DNA from: Luidia sarsii
Taxonomy: Eukaryota; Echinodermata; Asteroidea; Paxillosida; Luidiidae
Direction: 5' to 3'
Length of the DNA: 64,000 nt
Assembly: GCA_949987565.1 (NCBI GenBank)
Contig: OX465105.1
Span: 2,825,496 to 2,889,495, forward strand
Shown here: positions 41,601 to 50,260 of the stretch, one piece after another
How the letters are laid out: every line of letters starts with the position of its first letter
Position numbering within the stretch: position 1 is the stretch's first letter
Notes under the pieces: model-generated
Told to the model about the DNA's origin: nothing
What the model saw: only the letters and a program-made list of their open reading frames with translations
Database searches by the model: none
Program-made: the position numbers and the translations under genes

Positions 41601-44004
41601 CCTGGCAGTCATCGACGTGGACGAGCCCTCCCCTGCCCACGTCAGACACTCCATCACCGTCAGAGTCCGCTGCCGACAGGGCATCCAGAGGTTTCTGCTT
41701 AAGATGGTGAGAAGATTCCTGCCGATGGTTGGAAACGCATGTATTTGAACGATCGAGTCTCAACAATTAGGAGGACCTGATGTTTTTAATCCTCGTCAAA
41801 CCTTTCTCAAAGGGCAGAATGATTCTCAAGGGTGTGCTTCATCTCCTGCACAAGATTTCATCAAAACCACTTCTGATCAATCGTAAGACAATGGACCTTT
41901 CCCATGAAATATGCAAATTAGACCTAGCGCATGCGCTTAACTAAATTGGTGGGCAAGCGGGCTGCCAACCAATCCTAGTTTTCCACGGGCGTGCGCGCGT
42001 TCCTTCTCACTAACAGTTTGGCGAGCGGTCATTGGCTATTCAGCGTCTCCTGCGCGCGTATTTCGAAACCTGCACTCAACGCGCACTCGTTTGCCCACCA
42101 ATTTAGTCAAGCGCATGCGCCAGCTCGTATTTGCATATTGCATGGGAAAGGTCCATTAGCGATGCACAGAAATCATACGGCCTGTCACAATACATGTCTG
42201 TGCTCTTGCACTCGTTGCCCCGACGCAGACGGATACCTTCAGCCAAGTCATCGATGACATAGCCAAGCACGAAGGAGTCACCAGCGTCTGTGTGAAGCTG
42301 ATCAACGGCGGACAGGACATTAGTGAACTGGATACGCCCGAGTCTATTCATCTGCATGCTGCCGACATCATAGGTAAGAAACCTGCATAGACACAGATTG
42401 ATTTGAAAGTAGCAAAAAGATTTAACTGGATCGGGATTCTGAATGATGTATTATATAGAGTACATGTCTTTAGTCTCTGTCATGTTTGTTTTGTGTTTAG
42501 TAATCTATCGTGTTCTATATTAGTAAATTTATACAAAAAAAATGTTGCAAACTGCTCACTGACTAAAATGACCTGCAATACATAAATCTCAAAAGTTAGA
42601 GGGCCTGACGTCTTGATCCTAGCAGGACCTTTCTCAATATTTGTGTTCTATACAGTAAGTGTTCTAATATGTACACGTATTCCAATATTTGTTACAAGGG
42701 CCCACACTCATTTATAAGCTCTGCTTCTTCGTGGATGCTTTCACAGTATATCCAATGGTTTATAAACAGAAAATCTGAACTATATATAATGTGATACTGT
42801 TCTGTGAAAATAAAATGAATGAATGAATTTGAACCTAGGCCTCTTTTTCTTGATGACAACAAGAGCACACTGGTCGAAACGTCGAGTTACCACCCAGATT
42901 TGTTTTCTTCAGAAACACACCTCTTCCTTTATGAGACTTCATACATGGTGTCACCGCAAACCTTCCTATACTAGGCCTCTGGGCTGGGTTGACATCACTG
43001 GGCTATCCAGTCCTTAGGTGAGGGCCTTACCAAATAGTCAACTATCTCTACTGGCGTGGGGGCACCAGTTGTGTTGATGAGGGATGGAGGTGCTCAATGA
43101 AGTTGCTAATTTTGCAAATTCCCCGATTACAAAGGTATCACAAATCTGAAACGACCCAAACTATTTTTTTTTTGCATTATTTGAAAATTTAAGACTGCCT
43201 TATCGTTGACCCCGGGACCTTTGACACGGATACGGCCGAGGAAGTGGAGGTCACCATTCAAGGAAAGGAGAAGAAATCAACGATGACCAAGATGATTCTC
43301 AGGGTAAGAAATATGACCTCTGGCTTCCAGATTTGATCCCTGCCCTTCCCTTTGATCTCACCCTGGTCTGTCTACCAGCTTTCCTCCTTTGATCCCTTCC
43401 CTACTGCTTGCCCTTCCCTTTGATCTCACCCTGGTCTGTCTACCAGCTTTCCTCCTTTGATCCCTTCCCTACTGCTTGCCCTTCCCTTTGATCTCACCCT
43501 GGTCTGTCTACCATCTTTCCTCCTTTGATCCCTTCCCTACTGCTTGCCCTTCCCTTTGATCTCACCCTGGTCTGTCTACCAGCTTTCCTTCTTTGATCCC
43601 TTCCCTTCTGCTTGCCCTTCCCTTTGATCTCACCCTGGTCTGTCTACCAGCTTTCCTCCCTTGATCCCTTGTCTCTTTTTTTTGGGGGGGGGGGTCACTT
43701 GTTCCCTAATTGCCTCTCCCCCTTCCTATCTGTGTTTGTGTTTGTCATTCTACCTTTGAGAAAGGTCCCGCTAGGATTGAATTCTCAGGCCTGTTAAATT
43801 TGGAAGGCTTTGTGTGTTTCTGTCTGTCACTCCCCACAGACTGACAATCTGCTGCATCTGATGGAAGAATACAGCGTCTTCTGTGAACGACCGTTGCGTA
43901 GGCTTACCTTCACCTTTGATGGGGACGTCATCCAGCCCACAGACACGCCTACATCCCTGGACTTTGAACTGGACACAAACATGATCGATGTCAGGTACAA
44001 GTAG
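38571..44004 (+). CDS. NFATC2IP: NFATC2IP (NIP45/RAD60-Esc2 family), complete 8-exon coding region
   Basis: Family members are nuclear SUMO-pathway adaptors with two C-terminal SUMO-like domains (SLD1, SLD2); SLD2 binds the E2 UBC9, and the vertebrate protein also modulates NFAT-driven cytokine genes. Eight exons splice in phase to 355 residues (human about 419). Seen: short acidic/Ser start MADSSSSDHDQ; basic region GKRKAATKKRH and KKGKRIVRKKTTFKKKE; three hydrophobic-acidic SUMO-interacting-like motifs VISIDSGDE, VISLDS and AVIDVDE (residues about 90-185); SLD1 about 197-270 (VRVRCRQGIQRFLLKM to AADIIDCLIV); SLD2 about 280-354 (VTIQGKEK, LTFTFDGDVIQPTDTP, NMIDVRYK). An upstream in-frame ATG at 38562 would add MKK; I prefer 38571, which has A at -3 and G at +4. 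A possible alternative last exon lies at 45172. Confidence 0.94.
38604..39270 (+). other. NFATC2IP intron 1, AT-rich
   Basis: Very AT-rich from 38890 to 39200 with many TTTAATT-type runs. No exon or element recognised. Confidence 0.5.
39275..39440. repeat. Foldback-element copy
   Basis: TTGCAAACCTCTGACTGACT flank, degenerate left arm, centre, intact right arm GAGAAAGGTCCTGCTAGGAT to CAGGCCCTCTC. Ends about 25 bases before the exon 2 acceptor. Confidence 0.8.
39468..39621 (+). CDS. NFATC2IP: NFATC2IP coding exon 2
   Basis: Residues 12-62, basic HESIGKRKAATKKRHLTHQA. Acceptor TTTGTGTTTCAG; donor TCAG/GTACAC. A foldback element ends about 25 bases before the acceptor. Confidence 0.9.
39665..39790. 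mobile_element. Palindromic SINE tail pair
   Basis: Two SINE 3' halves head to head: GGCAAAGAAAACTTCGACTG ... CCCGAGACCT and AGGTCTCGGG ... CAGTCGAAGTTTTCTTTGCC meet with only CG between them (about 39722). Both B boxes are kept; both heads are missing. Confidence 0.85.
39840..40130 (+). repeat. Partial foldback copy and SINE head
   Basis: CTGTTGCAAACTGCTCACTG with a decayed arm (39845-39965), then the SINE 5' region CAAAGACTAGTTGATTA-like and AAGGGCTGGATAGCTTAAGT (40018-40110). NFATC2IP intron 2. Confidence 0.65.
40158..40284 (+). CDS. NFATC2IP: NFATC2IP coding exon 3: first SIM-like motif
   Basis: Residues 63-104. DEDFDLQPVKKGKRIVRKKT, then SHVISIDSGDESFTERR with a VISID-plus-acidic SUMO-interacting-like motif. 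Acceptor TTTTTTTCAG; donor GAAG/GTAGTC. Confidence 0.9.
40660..40785 (+). CDS. NFATC2IP: NFATC2IP coding exon 4: second SIM-like motif
   Basis: Residues 105-146. HCAVISLDSPCSPPPSPSPA with VISLD, then a Pro/Ser-rich stretch. Donor CTCAG/GTGAGA. Confidence 0.9.
40786..41282 (+). other. NFATC2IP intron 4, left part
   Basis: Mostly unique-looking. Contains a tRNA-like fragment near 41030-41060 (GGGACTTGAACCAGGGACCA) without a complete fold. No supported exon. Confidence 0.45.
41283..41435 (+). mobile_element. tRNA-derived SINE
   Basis: Full order visible: CTGACTGGTGCCCCCACCCC, GCAAAGACTAGTC, A box CAGCTCGGATGGTAAGAG, B box GGTTTAAGTCCCGGTCCAGT, CAGAGGTCTCG. NFATC2IP intron 4. Confidence 0.8.
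41499..41706 (+). CDS. NFATC2IP: NFATC2IP coding exon 5: third SIM-like motif and SLD1 start
   Basis: Residues 147-216. SQSDDGFTPLPRTPGGSLAV, then VIDVDEPSP, then SITVRVRCRQGIQRFLLKM, the first strands of SUMO-like domain 1. Phase 0 donor ATG/GTGAGA. Confidence 0.94.
41890..42157. mobile_element. MITE with about 67-bp terminal inverted repeats
   Basis: AATGGACCTTTCCCATGAAA at the left, complement at the right; arms include GCGCATGCGCTT and AAATTGGTGGGCAA. Rich in ATGCAAAT and GCGC sites. In NFATC2IP intron 5. Confidence 0.88.
42229..42373 (+). CDS. NFATC2IP: NFATC2IP coding exon 6: SLD1
   Basis: Residues 217-264, TDTFSQVIDDIAKHEGVTSV and TPESIHLHAADII. The AADIID junction matches vertebrate VADIIDCVV. 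A 268-bp inverted-repeat element ends about 70 bases before the acceptor. Confidence 0.94.
42535..43080. repeat. Mixed repeat block in NFATC2IP intron 6
   Basis: A one-arm foldback copy (42540-42645), a half copy of the GGTGTCACCGCAA palindromic family (42885-42972, ending AACCTTCCTATAC), and a reverse SINE head (43003-43072). Confidence 0.7.
43194..43303 (+). CDS. NFATC2IP: NFATC2IP coding exon 7: SLD1 end and SLD2 start
   Basis: Residues 265-301, DCLIVDPGTFDTDTAEEVEV then TIQGKEKKSTMTKMILR; vertebrates read VQGKEKHQTLEVSL. Acceptor preceded by a T-tract; donor AGG/GTAAGA, followed 27 bases later by the 68-bp minisatellite. Confidence 0.93.
43331..43680. repeat. 68-bp minisatellite in NFATC2IP intron 7
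   Basis: About five copies of the same 68-bp unit as in ANKFY1 intron 18 (TTTGATCCCTTCCCTACTGC), starting 27 bases after the exon 7 donor. It is followed by a T/G run and a foldback arm at 43753-43795 (CTTTGAGAAAGGTCCCGCTA). Confidence 0.94.
43840..44004 (+). CDS. NFATC2IP: NFATC2IP coding exon 8: SLD2 and stop
   Basis: Residues 302-355, TDNLLHLMEEYSVFCERPLR, RLTFTFDGDVIQPTDTP, LDFELDTNMIDVRYK, then TAG. The ending corresponds to the vertebrate GDLIEVWG terminus. A cryptic donor (GTCAG/GTACAAG) lies just before the stop. Confidence 0.93.
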   Translation, partial: TDNLLHLMEEYSVFCERPLRRLTFTFDGDVIQPTDTPTSLDFELDTNMIDVRYK

Positions 44005-44754
44005 GACGGACAAAGATATCCAGATGTGTTTGGTCCCTGCAACTGCAAAGAAAGCAACTATACTTAATTCAGATGTCTCAAAAGGTTGAGGGTCTGACAT
44101 TTCGATCCTAGCCGGACCTTTCTCAAAGGCAAAGATTCAGATTGTTATTCAGATATGTAATTAAGATTGGTTAAAATACTGGTATCACTTGAAAACAAAA
44201 GCCACGTATCCAAGTGATACAAAAATACTGCCAACTGCTTAAATAAAATCAATTAGCAAAATGTTAACTTCAAACATTCAGAGGACTGTAAATTCTTCTA
44301 CTAAAAGAACTTTGAAATTGCTCAAATCGTGGCAAGGATTGAGTGAGGTTTCATTGAGGTAGTGTTAGATTGAAAATAAATTACCTATTGAACAATGTTG
44401 GGTACTATTATGTCAGTTTAAGGTATTGAGTATTCTAAGTTTTTCAAGTATAACCCTCACCCCATAACCTTCAATGTAAGACGTCCATATTTGATTTCGG
44501 GTGTTTGGGAATTTAAGAGCTAGTTGAAATCATAGTTGGACCTCATTAGCTACTTTACTTTCAACTTCTTAGTTGATAACCTGAAGTCATTGTTTGCTAT
44601 GAATGATCATTTTTGTACATTATATCATTTGGTGTTGGGCCTTTTTGAATACCTCACTATCATTTGCCCGGTCTGGCATGTGAACATTGTAAGCAATGTA
44701 AATAGTTTTGGATAAAAATGTTTATTTTATATGTGTTACTTGGATATGGACACA

Positions 44755-44760
44755 AATAAA
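44755..44760 (+). promoter_or_regulatory. Candidate NFATC2IP polyadenylation signal
   Basis: AATAAA about 750 bases past the stop codon, followed by T-rich sequence. It is the first canonical signal in an AT-rich stretch that looks like a 3' UTR. Confidence 0.45.
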
Positions 44761-45171
44761 CTATGTTTCCTTTTATATCTTCATAAATGATTGTATTTTG
44801 ATCCTGATTGTCATTCCTTTTCAAAGATCAAATAAATGAAGGAAACTTTAAAACAATTCTGAAAAATGGCAAAGAAATGGTTGACTGGACTGGGACTTGA
44901 ACCAGGACTCTTACCATCTGAGCTATCCAGCCCTTAGATGGCAGCCTTCCCAAATAGTCCACAAGTCAATCTGTGAATGTCAATCACTGCTGCAGTGGGT
45001 ACACTGGTAGCAATACTGCCGATCACTGCTGTCTTTTAGAGAATCGTTCACCGTCTGACGATCGATCCTCAGAGTGGATTTTATCTCGGGGGATGACTCC
45101 CGAAGTCTCACCCTGAGATGGTCATAACAGTGTGACAACGGAGGTTTGAAATCAGAGTTTTCCTTCTACAG

Positions 45172-45313
45172 GGGCTACCAGCCAAAGTCAACGCGCCCCA
45201 CCGCCCTGATAAGCCCAGGTGATGGAGGCAAGAAGGTCAAAGGTACTTGCCCAAGGTGCTCCCCTGGACTCATGGAGGGCGAGGTCGTCTTAATCTCACT
45301 CGTACAGGTCTAG
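45172..45313 (+). other. Possible alternative last exon of NFATC2IP
   Basis: A good acceptor (TTTTCCTTCTACAG) at 45171 is in phase with the cryptic donor at 43995 inside exon 8. Joined, the frame stays open for about 41 residues (GYQPKSTRPTALISPGDGG and on) before a TAG at 45311, and an AATAAA follows at 45464. It would replace the last three residues YK-stop with a Gly/Lys/Cys-containing tail. Nothing in the tail is recognisable. Inference from splice signals only. Confidence 0.3.
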
Positions 45314-47214
45314 AGAGACCTGCCCACTGCCCTTGTCTTTGAAGCGTACCACAAAGCAATATGTAGCGTGACAAAAGCCACACGTCTGATAATGGATGTG
45401 CTCACAACTAAGCACATACGTCAAAATCAAGCTTCTACAGTGCACATGACGTGTACAAACTTTAATAAAAGATAACACTTTAACTAACTACAATTCTTAA
45501 GGATACATAATAAACAAGATATACGTAAAAAAAAAAAAAATTGAAAAAAAAAATTAACATTTTCATTTCACTTTTGATTGAATACATGTACATGTTTACA
45601 GACACTATTTTGGATTAGATTAATAATTAATGATCATAAAGGCCTTCATGGTCCTACATAACCAAATAAGGAATGATAAATCTACTTGGAATCAATTTAA
45701 TATTTCATCTAAAAGACATTGCTAAATGTTTGTACAAATCATATCAACTTCAAATAAAACCCAATGATTCCAGATTTTAAAAATTGTCAATTCAAAACTA
45801 GCCCCCAAAGGCACAGGGGCTGGGGAGGGGTTGATTTCCGTTAGGTTTCTTGATTCTTCCGTCTTGTCTGTCAAACTGACTAGGGTATGCATTGTCAATC
45901 AAGGGATTCTTTCAACATAGCACACATCCCTGAGAGAGTTTCCAATGGTCTGCATACAGTCGACCATTTTGATATTCCTCACCCCATCCTACAAAGACGG
46001 ACCTTTCAAAATCAGACAAAAGACTGTCAGGCGTTACATGTCGGATATCAAAGACATAAATTGCATGTTTACGTAAACTATCCAGACACAAAAACAGAAT
46101 ACAAATCATCACATTTTGATGAGGTGGGCTAATGTAACGTTAATACAGTTATTTACCCACTACCCTGTAATTCATAAATCCAACCAACCAAAATAATCTA
46201 CATAAATTACATTTGTCAAGCTGCATGACAGGGTGAAGTTAGCCTAACTTAGAAGGCTAGATCAATCACTGAGATTCAAACCCAAGACCCATGCCATAAT
46301 TGCAGCACTCTGTCAACCAATATACACAACATGCAATTCTCAACAGGGAGCAATGGAAACTCCAAATGAATGTGGAAATTATCCTGTGATGATACATGTA
46401 GATGAAGTGAAGGAATATGAATGGATTATTAGTAACGCAGGGGAAGGGGTTGTGATGCAAATGCAGCATTTTCCACTTAATTATAAAAAAAAATATTTTA
46501 AATAAATTTCAATCATTGGTTTTCAAAATTGAGCAGCAAATAAGATTTCTCTGATTTCAATAGGCCAAACTGCATTGGCTTCCCACAGGGTAGGGTGTTA
46601 AATATACCTTGCATAAAGTAGTAAGTATGTTCAATTCAATCTTTAACTATTTTCTTTCAACGATACAGGGCCTGGAATTCTGATCCTAGCTGGACAATTC
46701 GCGAAGGCAAATATTTCCCGACTTGTTTGGAGTGAGAAAATTGGCAAATGGTCTGCCGAAGACATATTGGACATGACCGTTTGTGTTTCCTAAGGTCTCA
46801 CTTATACCTTGTCCAAAGAAAGGAACTCATTTGGAGAAAACTCACATTGTCAAATTTGGAAAGGAAAAATACTAGGATGAATTCAACATAACATTAAGTT
46901 AATAACTTTTCATAGATATAATATGATGTTATATCTATATTAAGTTTGTCTTAATAACTGCTTTACATACACAACATTTACATTCACCACGCAGAAATAG
47001 TATCAAAAGTTCCTAGTACATGTAATATCAGAGTTAACATGGCTATGTCCAAACACCAACTAGATATTTCTACAAGGTAAGAAGGTACTGTACAAATATG
47101 TATGCTTTGGCACCAGTCTGTGGTAATGTTTGGATATGTCTGTGTTGGATGTGGGTCCATACAAATAAGGATCTTATTCCATGTCAAGGCATCGGCTATG
47201 GCTTTGTCTACAAT

Positions 47215-47705
47215 GATACAATGACCCTATTCAGAGTGCACACAGTGGGCCATTCAGTGAACCACAGTGCCTGCATTCAGCTGACTGATACCAGGGACTG
47301 TGTGAATGCAATGACCCTATTCAGAGTGCACACAGTGGGCCATTCAGTGAACCACAGTGCCTGCATTCAGCTGACTGATACCAGGGACTGTGTGGATGCA
47401 ATGACCCTATTCAGAGTGCACACAGTGGGCCATTCAGTGAACCACAGTGCCTGAATTCAGCTGACTGATACCAGGGACTGTGTGGATGCAATGACCCTAT
47501 TCAGAGTGCACACAGTGGGCTATTCAGTGAACCACAGTGCCTGCATTCAGCTGACTGATACCAGGGACTGTGTGGATGCAATGACCCTATTCAGAGTGCA
47601 CACAGTGGGCCATTCAGTGAACCACAGTGCCTGCATTCAGCTGACTGATACCGGGGACTGTGTGGATGCAATGACCCTATTCAGAGTGCACACAGTGGTC
47701 ACAGC
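47215..47705. repeat. 90-bp tandem repeat, array 1
   Basis: ATGACCCTATTCAGAGTGCA at 47221, 47311, 47401, 47491, 47581 and 47671, exact 90-base steps. It reads as a 30-residue repeat in frame (MTLFRVHTVGHSVNHSACIQ and on), interrupted by a stop in the third unit. Confidence 0.95.
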
Positions 47706-47709
47706 CAAA

Positions 47710-49000
47710 GTTCAAAGCACTGAGTTTTAATCTGTGCTTATTACATGTATACTATAATACCACTTGGCCTGAAGACAGAGAAAGTAGCTTGTGTTTTGTA
47801 CGGGACAGAAACCATGGGAAGTCATCAATAAAAAGATAAGGCAATAATTGAACATGGGTTCCCCTGAGAAAACCACATGCCCACCTTTCCTGAAACAAAC
47901 GAGTGAAAATGCCACAGAGGTGGTAGCCACAATTAAAATGCATTAAAAATACATTTGATTAAAAAGTAATGATACATCACATTTTTTTTTCTTTAATTTT
48001 TTTTTTTTTTAAATATCTGTTCAATTACTTCGGTAGAATAGAATTTGCACTCAACTCATTGAATAGATATACAGTTATTAGAAGTATTCTCCTAAGATTA
48101 TCTCTGCAATAGAGTGCATTGATGAGTCGATTGGATAAAACGAGGTTTGGAGTGTTACTGAGTATGGGTATATTATGGTCATTTAGGCAGACTCACACCT
48201 CAAAGAAAGATTTGAACTCATACAAAGCACACGCAACAGACTTTAACAACTAATCCGTAACACTTACATGCATTACAATTGATAATATTTATATATATAC
48301 GTTTGAAACCAAACATACCATTATTTTGTATATACAGGTGGTTAAAATAGCGGAGAGCCTTTTGCCAGTCTATTATTAGTTTTAAAATCAACCCACTGTG
48401 GATATGTAAGTTCCATAAATAAGTAGCATCCAGAAAGTAGAGTAGAGGAACTGTGTGGTAGCCCAGCTGAGGAAACTTGAGTGGGAAGACATAGTTTGAT
48501 ATTAAAATATATCCTTTCCATGGGCATGCGATATCAAATCCACCATCAACTATAACATGGTTTGTTGGGAAATAGTTTTGACTATTTCCCCCACATGGAC
48601 TATGTTGTTTCCATTTTGCTGTGCCTCATAAACTATTTCACCCAGACCGTCCTATGCAAAGGAACCTTTGTCGTCACGGTGATCTCCAAGACGAGTGCAC
48701 ATGCAAAGTGCATGTATCGTTGGTACTAAAAGATCCCATTGCACTGGGACAGTGTATATTGCCTGATCCTAGGCATGGCATAGTAGAATGAGGCGGGGAA
48801 ATAGTCAAAACTATAACATGGTTTGGCTGCTGGGGATGGAAGCAATTGAATGCAGATGTTGCACGATGAATATGTATGAGGTAAGGCAAATTGTTATAAA
48901 TCATATTTATGGTGTTTTAACCACTTCACTAGGGAAGTCCTTATGATACTGTTTCCTCACTGACTAGGTACCACTCCCCACTGGCTGTGACAGATGTACA
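47710..49000. other. Intergenic spacer between the two 90-bp arrays
   Basis: AT-rich with T-runs (47980-48010). GGAAATAGTTTTGACTATTTCC lies at about 48569-48592 and GGAAATAGTCAAAACTATAACA at 48797, the edges of an inverted repeat of about 240 bp. No gene supported. Confidence 0.5.
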
Positions 49001-49005
49001 GATGC

Positions 49006-49540
49006 AATGAGCCTTTTCAGAGTTCACACAGTCGGCCATTCAGTGAACCACAGTGCCTGCATTCAGCTGACTGATACCAGGGACTGTGAAGATGCAATGA
49101 CCCTATTCAGAGTGCACACAGTGGGCCATATTCTGTGAACCACAGTGCCTGCATTCAGCTGACTGATACCAGGGACTGTGAAGATGAAATGACCCTATTC
49201 AGAGTGCACACAGTGGGCCATTCAGTGAACCACAGTGCCTGCATTCAGCTGACTGATACCAGGGACTGTGTTGATGCAATGACCCTATTCAGAGTGCACA
49301 CAGTGGGCCATTCAGTGAACCACAGTGCCTGCTTTCAACTGACTGATACCAGGGACTGTGAAGATGCAATGACCCTATTCAGAGTGCACACAGTGGGCTA
49401 TTCAGTGAACCACAGTGCCTGCATTCAGCTGACTGATACCAGGGACTGTGTTGATGCAATGACCGTATTCAGAGTGCACACAGCGGGCCATTCAGTCAAC
49501 CGCAGTGCCTGCATTCAGCTGATATTGATACAACTTTGCC
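49006..49540. repeat. 90-bp tandem repeat, array 2
   Basis: The same unit as at 47215, about six copies with more substitutions, one unit with a two-base insertion (TTCTGTGAAC near 49130). It has its own 137-residue open frame. Confidence 0.93.
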
Positions 49541-50230
49541 AAGAGTAAAGACTAATGTACAGCATGTGCAAGGTACCCAAGCACGAAGTGGTTTCAAGTT
49601 GAAGACAAAGGGTTGAGTTTTATCATTGGCCCAATGCATGTACCTTGTCGGCATCGTTTTTAATTTCAACGGGGCAACAGCAGAGCTTCCGGTTTGAAAA
49701 CATTCTGGAAATTCATCATTGAAACTGCGAAACTTCATGTGATTGTCAGCTATGAATCGTGGGAACTTTCTCTAATACTTCAATCTGCTCTAGATGTAGA
49801 ACGCTACGAAATGAATGCAGACTGGCTTCAGCGCTATTTTTCTTCTCTTCTGGGGTAGACTAGTAAAAACCAAACCAGCTAAGACACAGGTCTAGCACAT
49901 CATTGCTAAAGACACACTCTTCTGATACCTGCACAACACACTCTCCATCGATCCTCCATCGATCCTAGTCAAGTCGGGTATACTGATAGCAGGATTGTCA
50001 GGGTCCTTCAGGCTTATGAACCCAATGGTTCTGTGAAAGTGGGCCATGTAGTAAGGTAGGGGTAGGGGCTTTATGTCCAGTTTTGTTTCTTAAAGTAATG
50101 CACTTAAAGGTTGTAAACGTGTTCTGACCGGCTCAGCCACTTCGCTGTACACTTTTGATTCCACTAGAGTGAAGATGTCATCCATGTCAATGATGCACAG
50201 GGAAGAAGAAGGGCGCCCTCTACTGTTTGC
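49541..50230. other. Region past the FLOT2 stop codon, probable 3' UTR
   Basis: No repeat or exon recognised except CGATCCTCCATCGATCCT at 49949. A minus-strand polyadenylation signal was not resolved. Confidence 0.4.
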
Positions 50231-50260
50231 TTAATGGACAGAAGGGATCTTCTGCAACAC
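50231..50260 (-). CDS. FLOT2: FLOT2 coding exon 9 and stop
   Basis: VLQKIPSVH then TAA, after acceptor TTTGGTTTCGCAG. Phase 0 with exon 8. Human FLOT2 ends with a different short tail (IPLIKKATGVQV), so this last exon rests on position, phase, splice signal and the KIP-like similarity. Confidence 0.75.
   Translation of the reverse strand: MLQKIPSVH

Larger units (their letters stand above)
44005..47220. other. Intergenic, NFATC2IP 3' side
   Basis: Probable NFATC2IP 3' UTR to about 44780, foldback arm at 44085-44135, reverse SINE fragment at 44870-44970, possible alternative exon at 45172, A-rich run 45527-45550, and a foldback fragment near 46675. No other gene supported; open frame 45887-46132 has no splice support. 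Confidence 0.5.
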
